DNA from: Oscheius dolichura
Taxonomy: Eukaryota; Nematoda; Chromadorea; Rhabditida; Rhabditidae
Assembly (NCBI GenBank): GCA_932521035.1
Contig: OW051496.1
Location: forward strand, 7,564,001 to 7,628,000
DNA length: 64,000 nucleotides
Reading direction: 5' to 3'
Shown here: one piece after another, positions 33,075-46,794 of the stretch
How positions within the stretch are numbered: position 1 is the stretch's first letter
Layout of the letters: each line of letters opens with the position of its first letter
Translations under genes and position numbers: made by a program
Notes under the pieces: generated by a model
The model's input: only the letters and a program-made list of their open reading frames with translations
What the model was told of the DNA's origin: nothing
Databases searched by the model: none

Positions 33075-33845
33075 CCCCCGGGGGATCGGACTATCGTGTA
33101 TCGAGCCCGAGGAGATAGGCCCCCCTTTGCTGTTCGGCTGTTTCTCTTGCTCCCACTTGTTACCCCATTTTTAGGAGGAACTGAAGACAAATGTGGATCT
33201 TTTTGATGTTTTTGAAAGGGAGCCGTGTTTGATCAAGAGGGTCCTGATTGATTTTCGGGAGGTTTATATAGGTGTGAACAAAAAAGGTCACTCGATGAGC
33301 CAACTGTTCCAGTTTCATGTTATGACCCTACAGGTATCCACGGCACCTCTTGAGCGTTCTTCTTCCAGTTTCTGAATTCTGCACCCCTACCACAACTCCA
33401 CAAATTCCTCATTATAGTCACTTATGGCGAACGTGTAGTGTTACCCACCGCTGCCGATAACGTTTAGTGCTATCAATCTGACGCTTTCAAGTACCCCATG
33501 GAATCCTGATCCATTTTCTCCAAAAATTATGGAATACGTATTCAAATGTGCCCCTAAGTGTACTGACCATTCTTGTAGATTCACCATTGATGCCACTGGT
33601 GCAGCTATTCGTTACGATTCAACCAGTAGTGACGCGAAAGTTTATGATTTGTATTGATTTGCCTCATTGTTCAATAAAAAATGCATTGTTTTGGAAATTC
33701 AGTGGGATATAGCATGTTGAAACATGAAAACTAGAAGTAAGAAGAAATTCGTGTAAAAAGCTTTCTTCATTCTTTCAGCAGCTGAAATGGCCGAGTCGGT
33801 AGCTTTTCAAAAGCATCAAACTTTTTAACTTTCAGAAAGCAGCAC

Positions 33846-34856
33846 ATGAGTACGTTTGAGAAGATCAAATCGAATGCGCAAAAGAAGGATAAAGGTAAAA
33901 GAGAAGAAAATTATAAGAGACTGGAAGGACTGCCAACAGACCTGGCAAACTCACTGGCCAATTACAAGTTCTACAGGGACCGGCTGCACTCCATTACGAG
34001 GGATATGTATCAGCTAATGAACGGCCATGGCAAATGTAGACAGAACGAAAATTCAAATTTCGAGAAGCCTGTTCACGCACCACCTGGATTGAGTCAAGCG
34101 GCTAGTTTGGGCAAAGGTATAGCGATGCTGGAACGTCACGCCTGGGAAAAAGAGGTTCGTTTATATCTCGCGCTTGACAAAAAGTGTATATTTTTAGCTC
34201 CTTGTATATGAGGCAAGGTTTTGTGAGACCGTCCGCGAGACAGAGCGCAGATTCCAGGATCATGGACACTTCCTCCTCAGTCACATTCGGAGCTTCCTAG
34301 TAGAACAGTATCCTAAAGTCATAAATGTGAAGGAGGAACTCACCCGTATAGATCATCATATTAGGGGACTACATGGTCAGATCGACGAGCACAATACAAA
34401 GACTACCGACGTTCATAAAGAGATTGCCCAGTTACAGCCACTGAAAGACGACGGCACAGATGATCCTAAGCTTAGAAAAGAGCACGGAAAACTTGTGAAA
34501 GAGCTTGAAAAGGAAGATAAAAAAATTAGGAAAGAAGAAGGCAAACTTAACGAGACACAGCACACGTATAACAGCAAACTCGACAGAGCTACTGAACTGT
34601 TAGGAGCAGGCGCTAATGGGCACAAGATCAATCATTTGAAAGAACTAAAAGAGTTTATGAAGTGTTATAAGGTAAGAAAACTTGGTCATTTATAGAATAA
34701 AAGGTCATTCAGGAATATCATACAGGCATGAAAAAGGCGCATAAAACTGAAGCGCTGGCTCAGTATAGGCCCGTTATGTACGATCAGCCACTGCCCAGGA
34801 AAGAATCTGAAGCTGCGACCTCTGCTGAAGGCAAGAAGAAGAAAAAGGGAAGATAA
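33846..34856 (+). CDS. BAR-like coiled-coil protein
   Basis: A 308-aa, mostly helical, Lys/Glu-rich protein from exons 33846-34154, 34198-34671 and 34713-34856. The central part (FCETVRETERRFQDHGHFLL, then SFLVEQYPKVINVKEEL) resembles BAR-domain membrane-curvature proteins, in which a long third helix carries basic residues. Here the helix includes KLVKELEKEDKKIRKEEGKL. The extreme C-terminus is a lysine run (GKKKKKGR). An upstream mini-exon (ATGGCCGA at about 33788, then a 38-nt intron) could add MAEKQH at the start in phase. The BAR assignment rests on overall pattern only. Poly(A) signal AATAAA at 34881. Confidence 0.6.
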
Positions 34857-34880
34857 GAAAAACGAAATCGTGAATCTTGA

Positions 34881-34886
34881 AATAAA
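34881..34886 (+). terminator. Poly(A) signal AATAAA of the BAR-like gene
   Basis: Canonical signal 25 bp after the stop codon. Confidence 0.6.
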
Positions 34887-34982
34887 TCCTTCTGAAGACT
34901 CCTTCTTTTGGCTTCTGATGCAGTTTTTGTAGCCTGTGAATTCTTTCACTTGTCTCGTCGTTATGTTACAATGCAGTATGTA

Positions 34983-35152
34983 GTCTGTCAAGAAAAAAGA
35001 CGACATTCAAGGTCTAACGATTTAGCCGCGAGCCGAACTTACTGGTCATTTTTTCTTCTTGGCCGCTCAAAAATTATCTGTCAGTTCGCTCCATCACTAA
35101 AATTTGTTCTCGGTCAGTTAGACCTTGAATGTCGTCTTTTTATTTGACAGAC
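34983..35152. mobile_element. Short MITE with 36-bp inverted repeats and TA duplication
   Basis: Terminal inverted repeats start GTCTGTCAA, include GACGACATTCAAGGTCTAAC, and match at 34 of 36 positions (34983-35018 against 35117-35152). They are flanked by TA on both sides, as in Tc1/mariner-type elements. No coding capacity. Confidence 0.85.
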
Positions 35153-36355
35153 TATATTGCCCATGTTTGATCTTCGTAAACCACTCTTTCTTCGAACCCC
35201 GAAGTCACACACAGCTCGCCGCGGAAGAAGAAAGGTCGCGACAGTGAGCGTGCCGGGACCATCGCCATTTTTGCTCTTCGGCCAATACAACTTTGTCGCA
35301 CTCAGCATGAAAAAACGGCACATTCTTACTCTTTTCTGTAAATTGCATTCGATCGGGCATAGTTCAAAGAATCTACAGCAATTTTTGCGGATAATACAAT
35401 TGTATCGTTGCAAAGATATATAGTTTTGTATATTTTTCACTATGAAAACCTGAGCAGATTTTGGTGCCAAAATTGCTGTAGGGGGGAAGCCCAAGAATAC
35501 CAAAAATGGATGTCGGAATCACAAGTGCCACGTGCGAGAAGTTGGATATCGTAACCCCGCAATACTAAAAGCGCGTTTTGTCCGCTGTTTACATCCGTTT
35601 TCATCCAACGTCGATTTTTTGAAAAATCGGTCAAAATCTTTGATAATTTCTTTCTCAAAATTGTGACATTCGATCTTTTTCATTTTTACTACAATCAATT
35701 AATCTCGTTATGGAGATCATTTTGACGTATCAACGGAAGAATATCATGAGAAAAAGTTATTTTTGGGTTATTTCGGAACAAAATTCACTGATATTCCATT
35801 ACGCTTCAAATCTGCGTTATTTTATGTTTTTCTCTTTTGCTCTATAGTAATTTGGGGTCGATAAGACCGAATAAGACATCGAAAACACGTGAAAATATGT
35901 GGAAACGAATATATGAAAAACGGGCATGTGGTCGCTGCGGGACCATTTTAGCGATTTTAGACCTTTGAGGTGCCGACCTCGACAACGAATCGTTGGATAT
36001 TCGACCCCACTGACGAAATCTTGCGACTAGCCGAGTTGTTTTCAGTTGCACGTGAGAAGCGAGGTTACGATAATGGGGGTTGTTTGGGCCGTTTATGCTT
36101 CGCTTTTTTTTATTTCTCTAAACGTTTTCATTTGCATAAACCAGTAAAAGCTTTTGAAATGAGTGCCGAATGTTTAGCTTCAACATAAATCTCTAAAATT
36201 CCACAGATAAAATACTTTGTATGACTAGAACATTTGGTTAATTAATTCGAATATCTTTGATCGATTTTTCTTCATGTTTCAGTATTTTACATTATTCATT
36301 CTGTTTCAGGAAGGTACAACTTCTATACTTGCAGAATTTTCTCCAGCAAATCACT

Positions 36356-38422
36356 ATGGCCATGAAATTATCCGAGTAAGTTGTTTATTTTTTGTCTACA
36401 AGATTTTTCAGGTTATTGCCAGCTCCCTCGGCCGTTACTGATGAATATGCCCAAGTTCGACGCGATCCTTGGTTTAGAGGAAAGGAAGACTCCATTCCAG
36501 GCTATGCTGTAGTTACAAGAGAACCTCCGCCTTACGGTCATCGCGATGGCTTTAAACCGAGATCTGCAGAGGTTTATTTTGTTTACTTTATTATTTAGAT
36601 CTTCTTTTAAAATAGTTTACAAATTTTTTAGGACTTTGGTGATGGTGGAGCGTTTCCCGAAATACTCATGGCCCAGTTTCCTCTGGGAATGGGACAAGGT
36701 GGATATAAAGGAAAAAGCGAGGGGCAGATGATGTTACAATATGATGCAGAAGGAAAACTACGGCATGACGCCGTTGCCAGAGTGGGGCACACTAAAGATA
36801 AAGTATTTTTCTCAGTTTTCATGTATAACTTCAATTATCTTGCAGGTCGTTTACTCTAAAATGGCCGACATGCAAGCTAAAAAATGGGATGAGGACGATG
36901 AAAGTTTCCAAAGGCCAGATGATGATGCTGTTGTGGAAGCAACGGAAAAAACACGTCTTGCATTAGAGAAAATCACTCAATCAAAAGTATCATCCGCACT
37001 TCCTGTTCGCCATGCAGAAAAGCAAGCACCCGCTCAATACATTCGTTACACACCGAGCCAACAAGCCGGAAACCATGCTGCTGGTAACATTTTCCGGTAT
37101 TTTTAATAGATGAATTTATAGGATCACAACAACGAATTATTCGTATGGTGGAAGAGCAGAAAGATCCTATGGAGCCGCCAAAATTCAAGATCAATCAAAA
37201 GATCCCTCGTGCTCCAGCTTCTCCTCCAGCTCCAGTAATGCATAGTCCACCTAGAAAAGTTACAACCAAAGAGCAAAACGACTGGAAAATTCCACCGTGC
37301 ATTTCTAATTGGAAAAATCCCAAAGGTTGGTTACACGTTTGAGTTAGTTTAGATGTGCTTTGACCCACTGAAGACCATTGTTATTCAAGAGGCTTTTTCA
37401 ATTTATCGCTATTTAGCACGCTTTCAGGATTCACCGTCTCTCTTGACAAAAGACTGGCAGCTGATGGCCGTGGTCTTCAACAAACACATATTAACGAAAA
37501 TTTTGCCAAACTATCCGAAGCTCTATATATTGCTGATCGAAAGGCTCGCGAAGCTGTTGAATATCGAGCACAACTTGAAAGACGTGTGGCGCAGAATAAA
37601 AAGGCTGAACAAGAAGAGAAGATGCGTGCCATGGCAGCTAAAGCCAGACAAGTCAGTTTATTTTTGTTGCGTTTTGCATTTTCTTCAAACATCGGCAGAC
37701 GATTATTTTCAGGAAAGGCAACAAATTTCTCGGGCCAATGATGAAGAAGATGATGAGGTCAAGAAGAGAGAAGAACTTAGAAGGGACCGTTTGGACGACA
37801 TCAGAAAGGAGAGAAACGTGCAAAGAAGTCGTCCCGAGAAATCTGGGAAAATGCGCAGGTTCCTTCTTGTTTTTTAAGAATTATTTTTCATTCTTTTCAG
37901 AGATCGCGAGCGTGATGTGTCTGAAAAAATTGTGCTCGGTTTGCCAGATGCCAAAGTTCGTAGCGGAGACACACAGTTCGACTCTCGCCTCTTTGATCAG
38001 TCTAAGGGACTGGACAGTGGTAATATGGACGATGAAACGTACAATCCGTATGACAAAGCCTGGAGAGGCGGAGATAATATTACTCAACATATTTACAGAC
38101 CCAGTGAGTTCCATGACTATTTCGAACAAAGATATGATTTCTAGGCAAAAACTTGGACAAGGATGTTTATGGAGACGATTTGGATAAAATAATCAATACG
38201 CATCGCTTTGTTCCGGACAAAGGGTTCTCGGGTGCTGAAAGTGGTAGCCGCGGTTCTGGACCTGTACAGGTATGTATTGCTATTTTATACAAATTATTTT
38301 GCGTCTTTTAGTTTGAACGAGAGCAAGACGTTTTCGGCTTGGAGGATCTATTCAGTAAGGATAAGAAACGGGCAGCAGAAAAAGATGACCGCAGCGGTGA
38401 CAGTAAACGATCTCGTCATTGA
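36356..38422 (+). CDS. skp-1: SNW1/SKIP splicing and transcription factor
   Basis: Core spliceosome (Prp45/SKIP) protein and transcriptional co-regulator in the nucleus, from about nine exons. It starts MAMKLSELLPAPS. Family blocks in order are REPPPYGHRDGF, DFGDGGAFPEI, EKQAPAQYIRYTPSQQ, RMVEEQKDPMEPPKFKINQK and SPPAPVMHSPPRKVTTKEQ. Next come WKIPPCISNWKN (the name-giving SNW), DKRLAADGRGLQ and HINENFAKLSEALYIADRKA. The rest is ERDVSEKIVLGLPD, RLFDQSKGLDSG, AWRGGDNITQHIYRPS, NLDKDVYGDDLDKI and the basic end DSKRSRH. The residue order is collinear with human SNW1. It is convergent with TFIIF-beta, with only 62 bp between stop codons. Confidence 0.96.
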
Positions 38423-38477
38423 GTATTGGTTTAACCACTGTTTGTTATATTGTTTCATGATTTTGTAACACGTATTG

Positions 38478-38483
38478 AATAAA
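38478..38483 (+). terminator. Poly(A) signal AATAAA of SNW1
   Basis: Canonical signal 55 bp after the SNW1 stop and immediately next to the TFIIF-beta stop codon at 38485-38487. The two transcripts are therefore likely to overlap at their 3' ends. Confidence 0.6.
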
Positions 38484-38484
38484 A

Positions 38485-39469
38485 TTATTTATCGCCTTCA
38501 TTGTTTAAACCTTTCTTAACAGAATAATTTCTATATTCCGGCTTCAGTTCCCACATGGCCTTATGTGGAGGCGCAGTGTTGTAATCGGCGATTTGTAGAA
38601 GAATATCCTTGATATATCCAGCTGGTTGCTGAGTTAGTTGTTGTAGATCAGAAAGTCTAAAAACGGTATGACACGTAAAAAAGAACACACTTGTAGTATT
38701 GATGCCTCTCAAATGCGTGGAAAAGAGCATTTCTTACAACATCCTCACTGGCTCTGGTTAACTTAGCTCCTTCCTTTTTCTGCTTCTGTTTAGCCTGCTC
38801 TTCTTGATGTTGAGAAATAGGCTTGAATTTGACTTCAGCCTTTTCAAGTTGCCTGATAGATTTCTTCGGCTGTTGATGCCGCTGAATCTGAGTAATTTTC
38901 ATCTTCATATACTGATCATCATTTGGTCGACAATCGACTCTTTTCACCACTCTTCCTTGCATAACCAATTTTCCACTACTGAAATACAATAATATTGGAA
39001 ACATTCTAGCGAATCATACCGTATATTCGCATCCTCATGAAGACCACTTTTATCTTCAACGATAACAGTTATGTTCTGTTTTTGTACGTCATTCACGTGT
39101 AGATCATGCTCGCGAGGTGCTAAAGTCCTAAATCTAATTAGTTGTTATATTAGACAACCTTGGGTAAGATGAGGTCCGGATCTAACCAAATCGGGATTCT
39201 TCTGAGCAGTTGAAAGAAGTAAATTTTCATCGGATATGACTTTGACCTATGCACCAGTGATGTATGCAAACATAAAACAAACCTTGACACCTGCTTTATC
39301 TTCAATAATTTTAAGTACGCCAACATCACTTCCTTCGTTAGCTACCCATAACTCCGATAGATATTTAGGAACCTAAATAGCATTGTGAAAAGTGTGATAG
39401 TTCACTAACCTTGACTAACCAAAGTCCTCGTTCTCTTATGGTGCAATTTAAGCGATTGCCTGTTGTCAT
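38485..39469 (-). CDS. GTF2F2: Transcription factor IIF subunit 2 (RAP30)
   Basis: Small subunit of TFIIF, which binds RNA polymerase II in the pre-initiation complex. Several exons separated by short introns (about 35 nt). The N-terminal dimerisation domain has RERGLWLVKVPKYLSELW, then APREHDLHVNDVQ and KLVMQGRVVKRVDCRP. The C-terminal winged helix has DVVRNALFHAFERHQYYK, LTQQPAGYIKDILLQIADYN and MWELKPEYRNY, all characteristic of RAP30. The start at 39469 follows a TTTTCAG acceptor, so a 5' UTR intron is likely. Confidence 0.95.
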
Positions 39470-40569
39470 TCTGAAAAGCACTGATATAACAAACGGGCAT
39501 CATTGGAAAACACTGAAAGTGAAGAGACATATTTTTATTTGATTTGCAGATTTTCAGAAAACAGTTACCTCTAACAAACTTTTGAAGGAGGAACAGAAGG
39601 CAAAACAGAAAAAAGAACATAAAAATGGGGCCATTGGTCAGGCAATGCAGAAGAGTCGAACCGCATTCCGAATTTCGAAATTTGAAGAGCTTTGCCACCC
39701 GTTTCTAGTGGACTCACTTATTGAAAGCGAAACAACTCTATGAGAATATTATTTGTTTAGTTTTTATACAACAAAAGAGGAGTAAAACCTAAAACATAAA
39801 CAGGCAAATGAAGTTTGTGCAAATCGAAAACACCAAAGAAGAGTAATGCGAAGCCGATTATATTCTCGAAATGAGTTTTTGATTCTTTGCAGAGCCACGA
39901 CGCTAGGTTACTGTAATATCATTTAGATAAAGTTTCCATCGAAAGAAGCTATATCCTCTCTGCATATGCGACCAGTTTATTCCTTTCTGTCATTCACTCT
40001 TGCCTGCCAGCTGATCCGATTTCCGATCCCCTTTGCCATCGGTCTCTTGTTCCCCCCGAGCTAATCGCCTCTCCCTTCTGGCGTTTCTTCTCATTCGGCT
40101 ACAATAGTCAAATGCCCGACCTTTCGGCACGCTTGGATAATAAAACGCACAACCGGTGGGTAGTAGCAAGCCAGCCAACGGCACCGCCTCCCCCTCTCAC
40201 AATGGGACTTTCCCCCGCACTCTTCGAATACCGTCCGAGATAATTGGCTCTCCTCCCCCGTCTCCAAGTAGCCCGTCTCCCTTTTCTTTGCTTTTTTAGA
40301 CCGAGAGAGAGGCTCATTAGCGCGTACAGTTCCGGTCATCGGTAATCGACTCTCTTTGTGGATTCTTTTCAACCCGGCTGACCTTTGGCTAATCCCAAAA
40401 CTGAACGCCTCCCCCGTTATATCCACTTTTTGTCAGTCACTAACCATTTTGTCCTTTTTCCCCGTTCCAGACTCACAAACACTCTCCTCTCCCTTATTCC
40501 TATTGTATATCCTACTCTTCCTCTTTCTTTTATTATAATTACCGGCTCCTGAAAGGGGAACAACCCTTT

Positions 40570-40956
40570 TTAAAGGAACAGCCAGGGAGTTTTTCGACCA
40601 TGTCTCAGAAAATAGAGAATTTTTCGCTGATCACGATGCACTATTTTATAAATTATAAAAATGTCAAAATTCGGAGAAAAATGCGTTCAAAGTGCCCGAA
40701 TATCGACCAACGTCTGCATTCCAAGTTACGGACGTCAGCACGCAGGTGCCCGGGAAGAGCGTTTTTTCAAAATTTCGTCAGCATTCGTCAGCATTTTGAT
40801 GTTTTATCGCAATTTTTATCGTTTCTTTTCATTTTTTCAACATTTTAAACGATTCCTATGAGAACACTAAAGATAAATATAATGAAAACACTGAAATATG
40901 GAAAAATCGCTTTTTGTGTATACAGTAGCTGAAAAACTCCCTGACTGTTCCTTTAA
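40570..40956. mobile_element. MITE with TTAA target duplication (family B)
   Basis: A 387-bp element flanked by TTAA (40570-40573 and 40953-40956). Terminal inverted repeats of 22 bp start AGGAACAGCCAGGGAG and differ at one position. The interior holds a direct repeat CGTCAGCATT twice at about 40783-40802. Its ends resemble family A at 2588-2895, though the interiors do not obviously match. Confidence 0.85.
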
Positions 40957-41112
40957 TGCTTCGAAGATTTTATACGAGATAAAAAGAAGCAAAAGCAGCT
41001 GGCGCCGGGGCGATTACCCGAGGCTGGCAGGAAAGTGATTTTCCTGATCCGCACACTAGCAAAGGAATAGTATAAATTTATAGTTGTTTTAAATACAAAA
41101 AAGGCCGTGTGC

Positions 41113-41131
41113 TGCCGAGATTGTATGGGTT
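41113..41131 (+). repeat. Dispersed motif copy 7 (TGCCGAGATTGTATGGGTT)
   Basis: Two or three mismatches from the consensus. The upstream partner (ACCCGAGGCTGGCAG, about 41017) is weak. Confidence 0.55.
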
Positions 41132-41292
41132 CAGGCGCGCCGCTCTCTGTCTCCCTGTGGCGGCTCCTTTCCTTTCCTATATTCAGATTGCTCTAGTCCC
41201 CCTTTCAGAGTTCTCCTTATACAGTAGCCCGCCGTCACTATTCTCTCCCCTATTCCTGAAGAATAAGCTGGTCCTAATGTCCGGAACGTGAA

Positions 41293-44719
<3,427 letters not shown>

Positions 44720-44773
44720 AGAATAAATATATTTATGTGTATCACAGCTGGTTACAACCTAGCCGGCGATCGC

Positions 44774-45947
44774 CTAGAGACGCTTGGCGATGAGTTCCTC
44801 CAGGAGACGGGCATCCTTGGCGAAGTTACGAATGCCCTCGGCGAGCTTCTCCGTGGACATGGCGTCCTCGTTCATGGCCCAGCGGAAGTACTTCTCATCC
44901 ACGGAGATCTTCTCAATATCCTGACTGGAGGAGACTGAATAATCCAATTTCCTAGGGGACGAGGGGAGATTCCTACCGTTGGAGGCCTGGAGGACGACGG
45001 GGACATTCTCGTTATCCTCTGCCAGCTGCTTCAAGAGAGTTGGACTAAATGGCTCTACTTTTTGGTCGAATAGGGACGGGATTACCTGATGGTGAGGAGG
45101 TCACACCCCACGAGGCCCTTGATCTCTTCTGTATTTCGGAAGGAGGCGGCCATCACCTGGGTCTTGTGGTCGTGCTTCTTGTAGTAGTTGTAGATACGGG
45201 TCACGCTCTAAACCCTCCCCTTCAAATTGGAATAGGACTACCCTACCTTGACTCCCGGGTCATCGTTCCTGTCGTACTTCTTCTGGTCGGTGTTCTTCAC
45301 GAACCAGTCCATAATCCGGCCGACGAAGGGCGAGATCAGAGTGACCCCGGCCTGGGCACAGGCCACCGCCTGCTCGAAATTAAAGAGCAGCGTCATGTTG
45401 CAGTGGACGCCGTGCTTCGACTCGAGAACCTTGGCCGCCTGGATCCCCTCCCAGGTGGAGGCCAGCTTGATGAGGATTCGATCCTTGGAGATGCCCTCCT
45501 GCTCGTAGAGGGAGATGAACGACAGCGCCTTAGCGATGCAGGCCTCCGTGTCGAAGGACAGACGGGCGTCGACCTCCGTCGACACGCGGCCGGGGACAAT
45601 CTTCAGAATTTCCTTGCCAAAAACGACAAAAATACGATCCATAGCCAGAGCAACAACCTAAAAATTACTGTTTTTCTATACAAATTGGGCAGAGAACCTC
45701 TTCCTTGCTCTTGCCCTGTCCATTTTTCTTGGCGTATTCAATAGCCTCGTCGATGAAGTGGTTGTACTGCTCCATTTTCGAAGCAGCCAAAATCAGAGAC
45801 GGGTTTGTCGTGGCATCTGTCGGCTTGTACTCTTCGATGGCTTAAAATTGTATTTTTTTTTCGAGTTTCCACCCATAACAAACATTTGAAATCGCCACTG
45901 TCGGCAACCACGGTGGTGACCTTCTTCAATTGTTCAAGAACTGTCAT
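44774..45947 (-). CDS. tald-1: Transaldolase
   Basis: Pentose-phosphate pathway enzyme that transfers dihydroxyacetone units between sugar phosphates in the cytosol. Exons run from 45947 ([20 protein letters not shown]) to 44774. Family blocks are [40 protein letters not shown] (the Schiff-base lysine) and [19 protein letters not shown]. Then come [13 protein letters not shown] and [13 protein letters not shown], and the terminal [10 protein letters not shown]. The first two exons are AT-rich, while the exons left of about 45650 are strongly GC-rich. The gene is convergent with the ZP gene, 54 bp apart. Confidence 0.96.
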
Positions 45948-46794
45948 TTCCCCTAAATATTGCAATTTTCCAAGGAAGTTGTAAGAGAAAAGGGTATAAA
46001 ATAATGACGGCATTACTACTGAAGAAACAATGGAACGAGTGCCTTATCAACGTGGGCCGATGGGATGGTTTGCAACACAGGCCGACCCGTCTGGTCGACA
46101 GCGGTCATTGAGTAAAGCAAAGTATGTCGGTAAAAGCGATCATTCTTCGTAATCGGCGTCGATTATAAGAAAGCCATAGAATATTGATTTTGAATCAAGA
46201 GATGGCTCATAAAAATAATTGAAGTGTAAAGAATGTAACTGAACTTTCACGGGACCGTCAGACCAGACTGTTGTGACGCATTGATCGAAAGGACGAGAAC
46301 GTTTAGAAGAAGGTTGAACATGTGTGTCCCGAATTGTCATCTTGTAGTTCGTATCAATGAAAGAAGTTCAAATATATCGAGGGATTTTGGGAGGCATATA
46401 AATAAACCGAGAGCAGTGTTTATTGGTTCACTTCTCATGTTCACAACCAAACGTTATGATAAATATGGATGCTCTTCGTTATACAAATTGAACTGGGCTT
46501 AGTTTATATGGAGTAGCTCGCAAACCTCGGGAAAGAAGAGGAGAGAGAACAATATATCCACAAGTTGTGGACCTCAACTGGGAAAGGGGCGAAAAACGCG
46601 GACTCATTTTGTCCTTCACGAGTTTCGGCCGTTTGAACAAACATTCTTCATTTTACCTTTTCGTAGATTTTCTCCATTTTCTCTACATTTCAAGTAACAA
46701 ATGTGAATATAAGCATACTTATCAAAACGTAGTTGATGAAATTATTATTTTTGCTCTGATAATACCGAAAATATCATTTTCAGAAAGCACCCAT
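45948..46794. other. Spacer between transaldolase and EXOSC7
   Basis: Divergent intergenic region, AT-rich. Several short ORFs are seen: a plus-strand 39-codon ORF at about 46031 (MERVPYQRGPMGWFATQAD) and a minus-strand 66-codon ORF at 46140-46340 (HVQPSSKRSRPFDQ). Neither resembles a family I know, and I do not call them. Confidence 0.35.

Larger units (their letters stand above)
32340..33657 (+). pseudogene. F-box-like gene, probably degenerate
   Basis: Two short exons (ending 32401, and 32440-32516) join to give HPILLEKIVTK plus FEWRSYFRLQQACRDMEEFV, which fits the F-box pattern P..LLEKI....R.......CR. Downstream coding-like segments run to a TGA at 33655: FEWATYMHRVNLSSHPI, LTKEQCVTLLNTVKPKKLVV, VFEREPCLIKRVLIDFREVY and YVFKCAPKCTDHSCRFTID. 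I cannot join them into one frame. There is a frame conflict at 32517-32564, an in-frame TAG at about 32797, and a frame break near 33465. The 253-nt intron (32922-33174) contains an inverted pair of the dispersed motif. F-box families are large and turn over fast in nematodes. It could be a live gene with splicing I failed to resolve. Confidence 0.45.
34857..36355. other. Spacer between BAR-like gene and SNW1, with a MITE
   Basis: 1.5 kb, AT-rich. It contains the 170-bp MITE at 34983-35152 and no supported gene. Acceptor-like TTTCAG sites at about 36280-36309 suggest that a 5' UTR intron of SNW1 starts somewhere in this stretch. Confidence 0.45.
39470..41292. other. 1.8-kb spacer with a MITE and one motif copy
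   Basis: AT-rich to about 39.9 kb, then C/T-rich. It contains the TTAA MITE at 40570-40956 and a dispersed-motif copy at 41113. No supported gene. The right end should be the ZP gene promoter and 5' UTR. Confidence 0.45.

Noticed and set aside
33783-33815. tRNA-Leu/Ser-like start (GAAATGGCCGAGTCGGTAGC)
   Set aside because: Resembles the 5' end and D-arm of a class II tRNA, but no anticodon arm, T-arm or B box follows; it is better read as a mini-exon (MAE) with a donor.
46140-46340. 66-codon minus-strand ORF
   Set aside because: No family resemblance, no signal or TM, no supported splice partner; left as part of the intergenic note.
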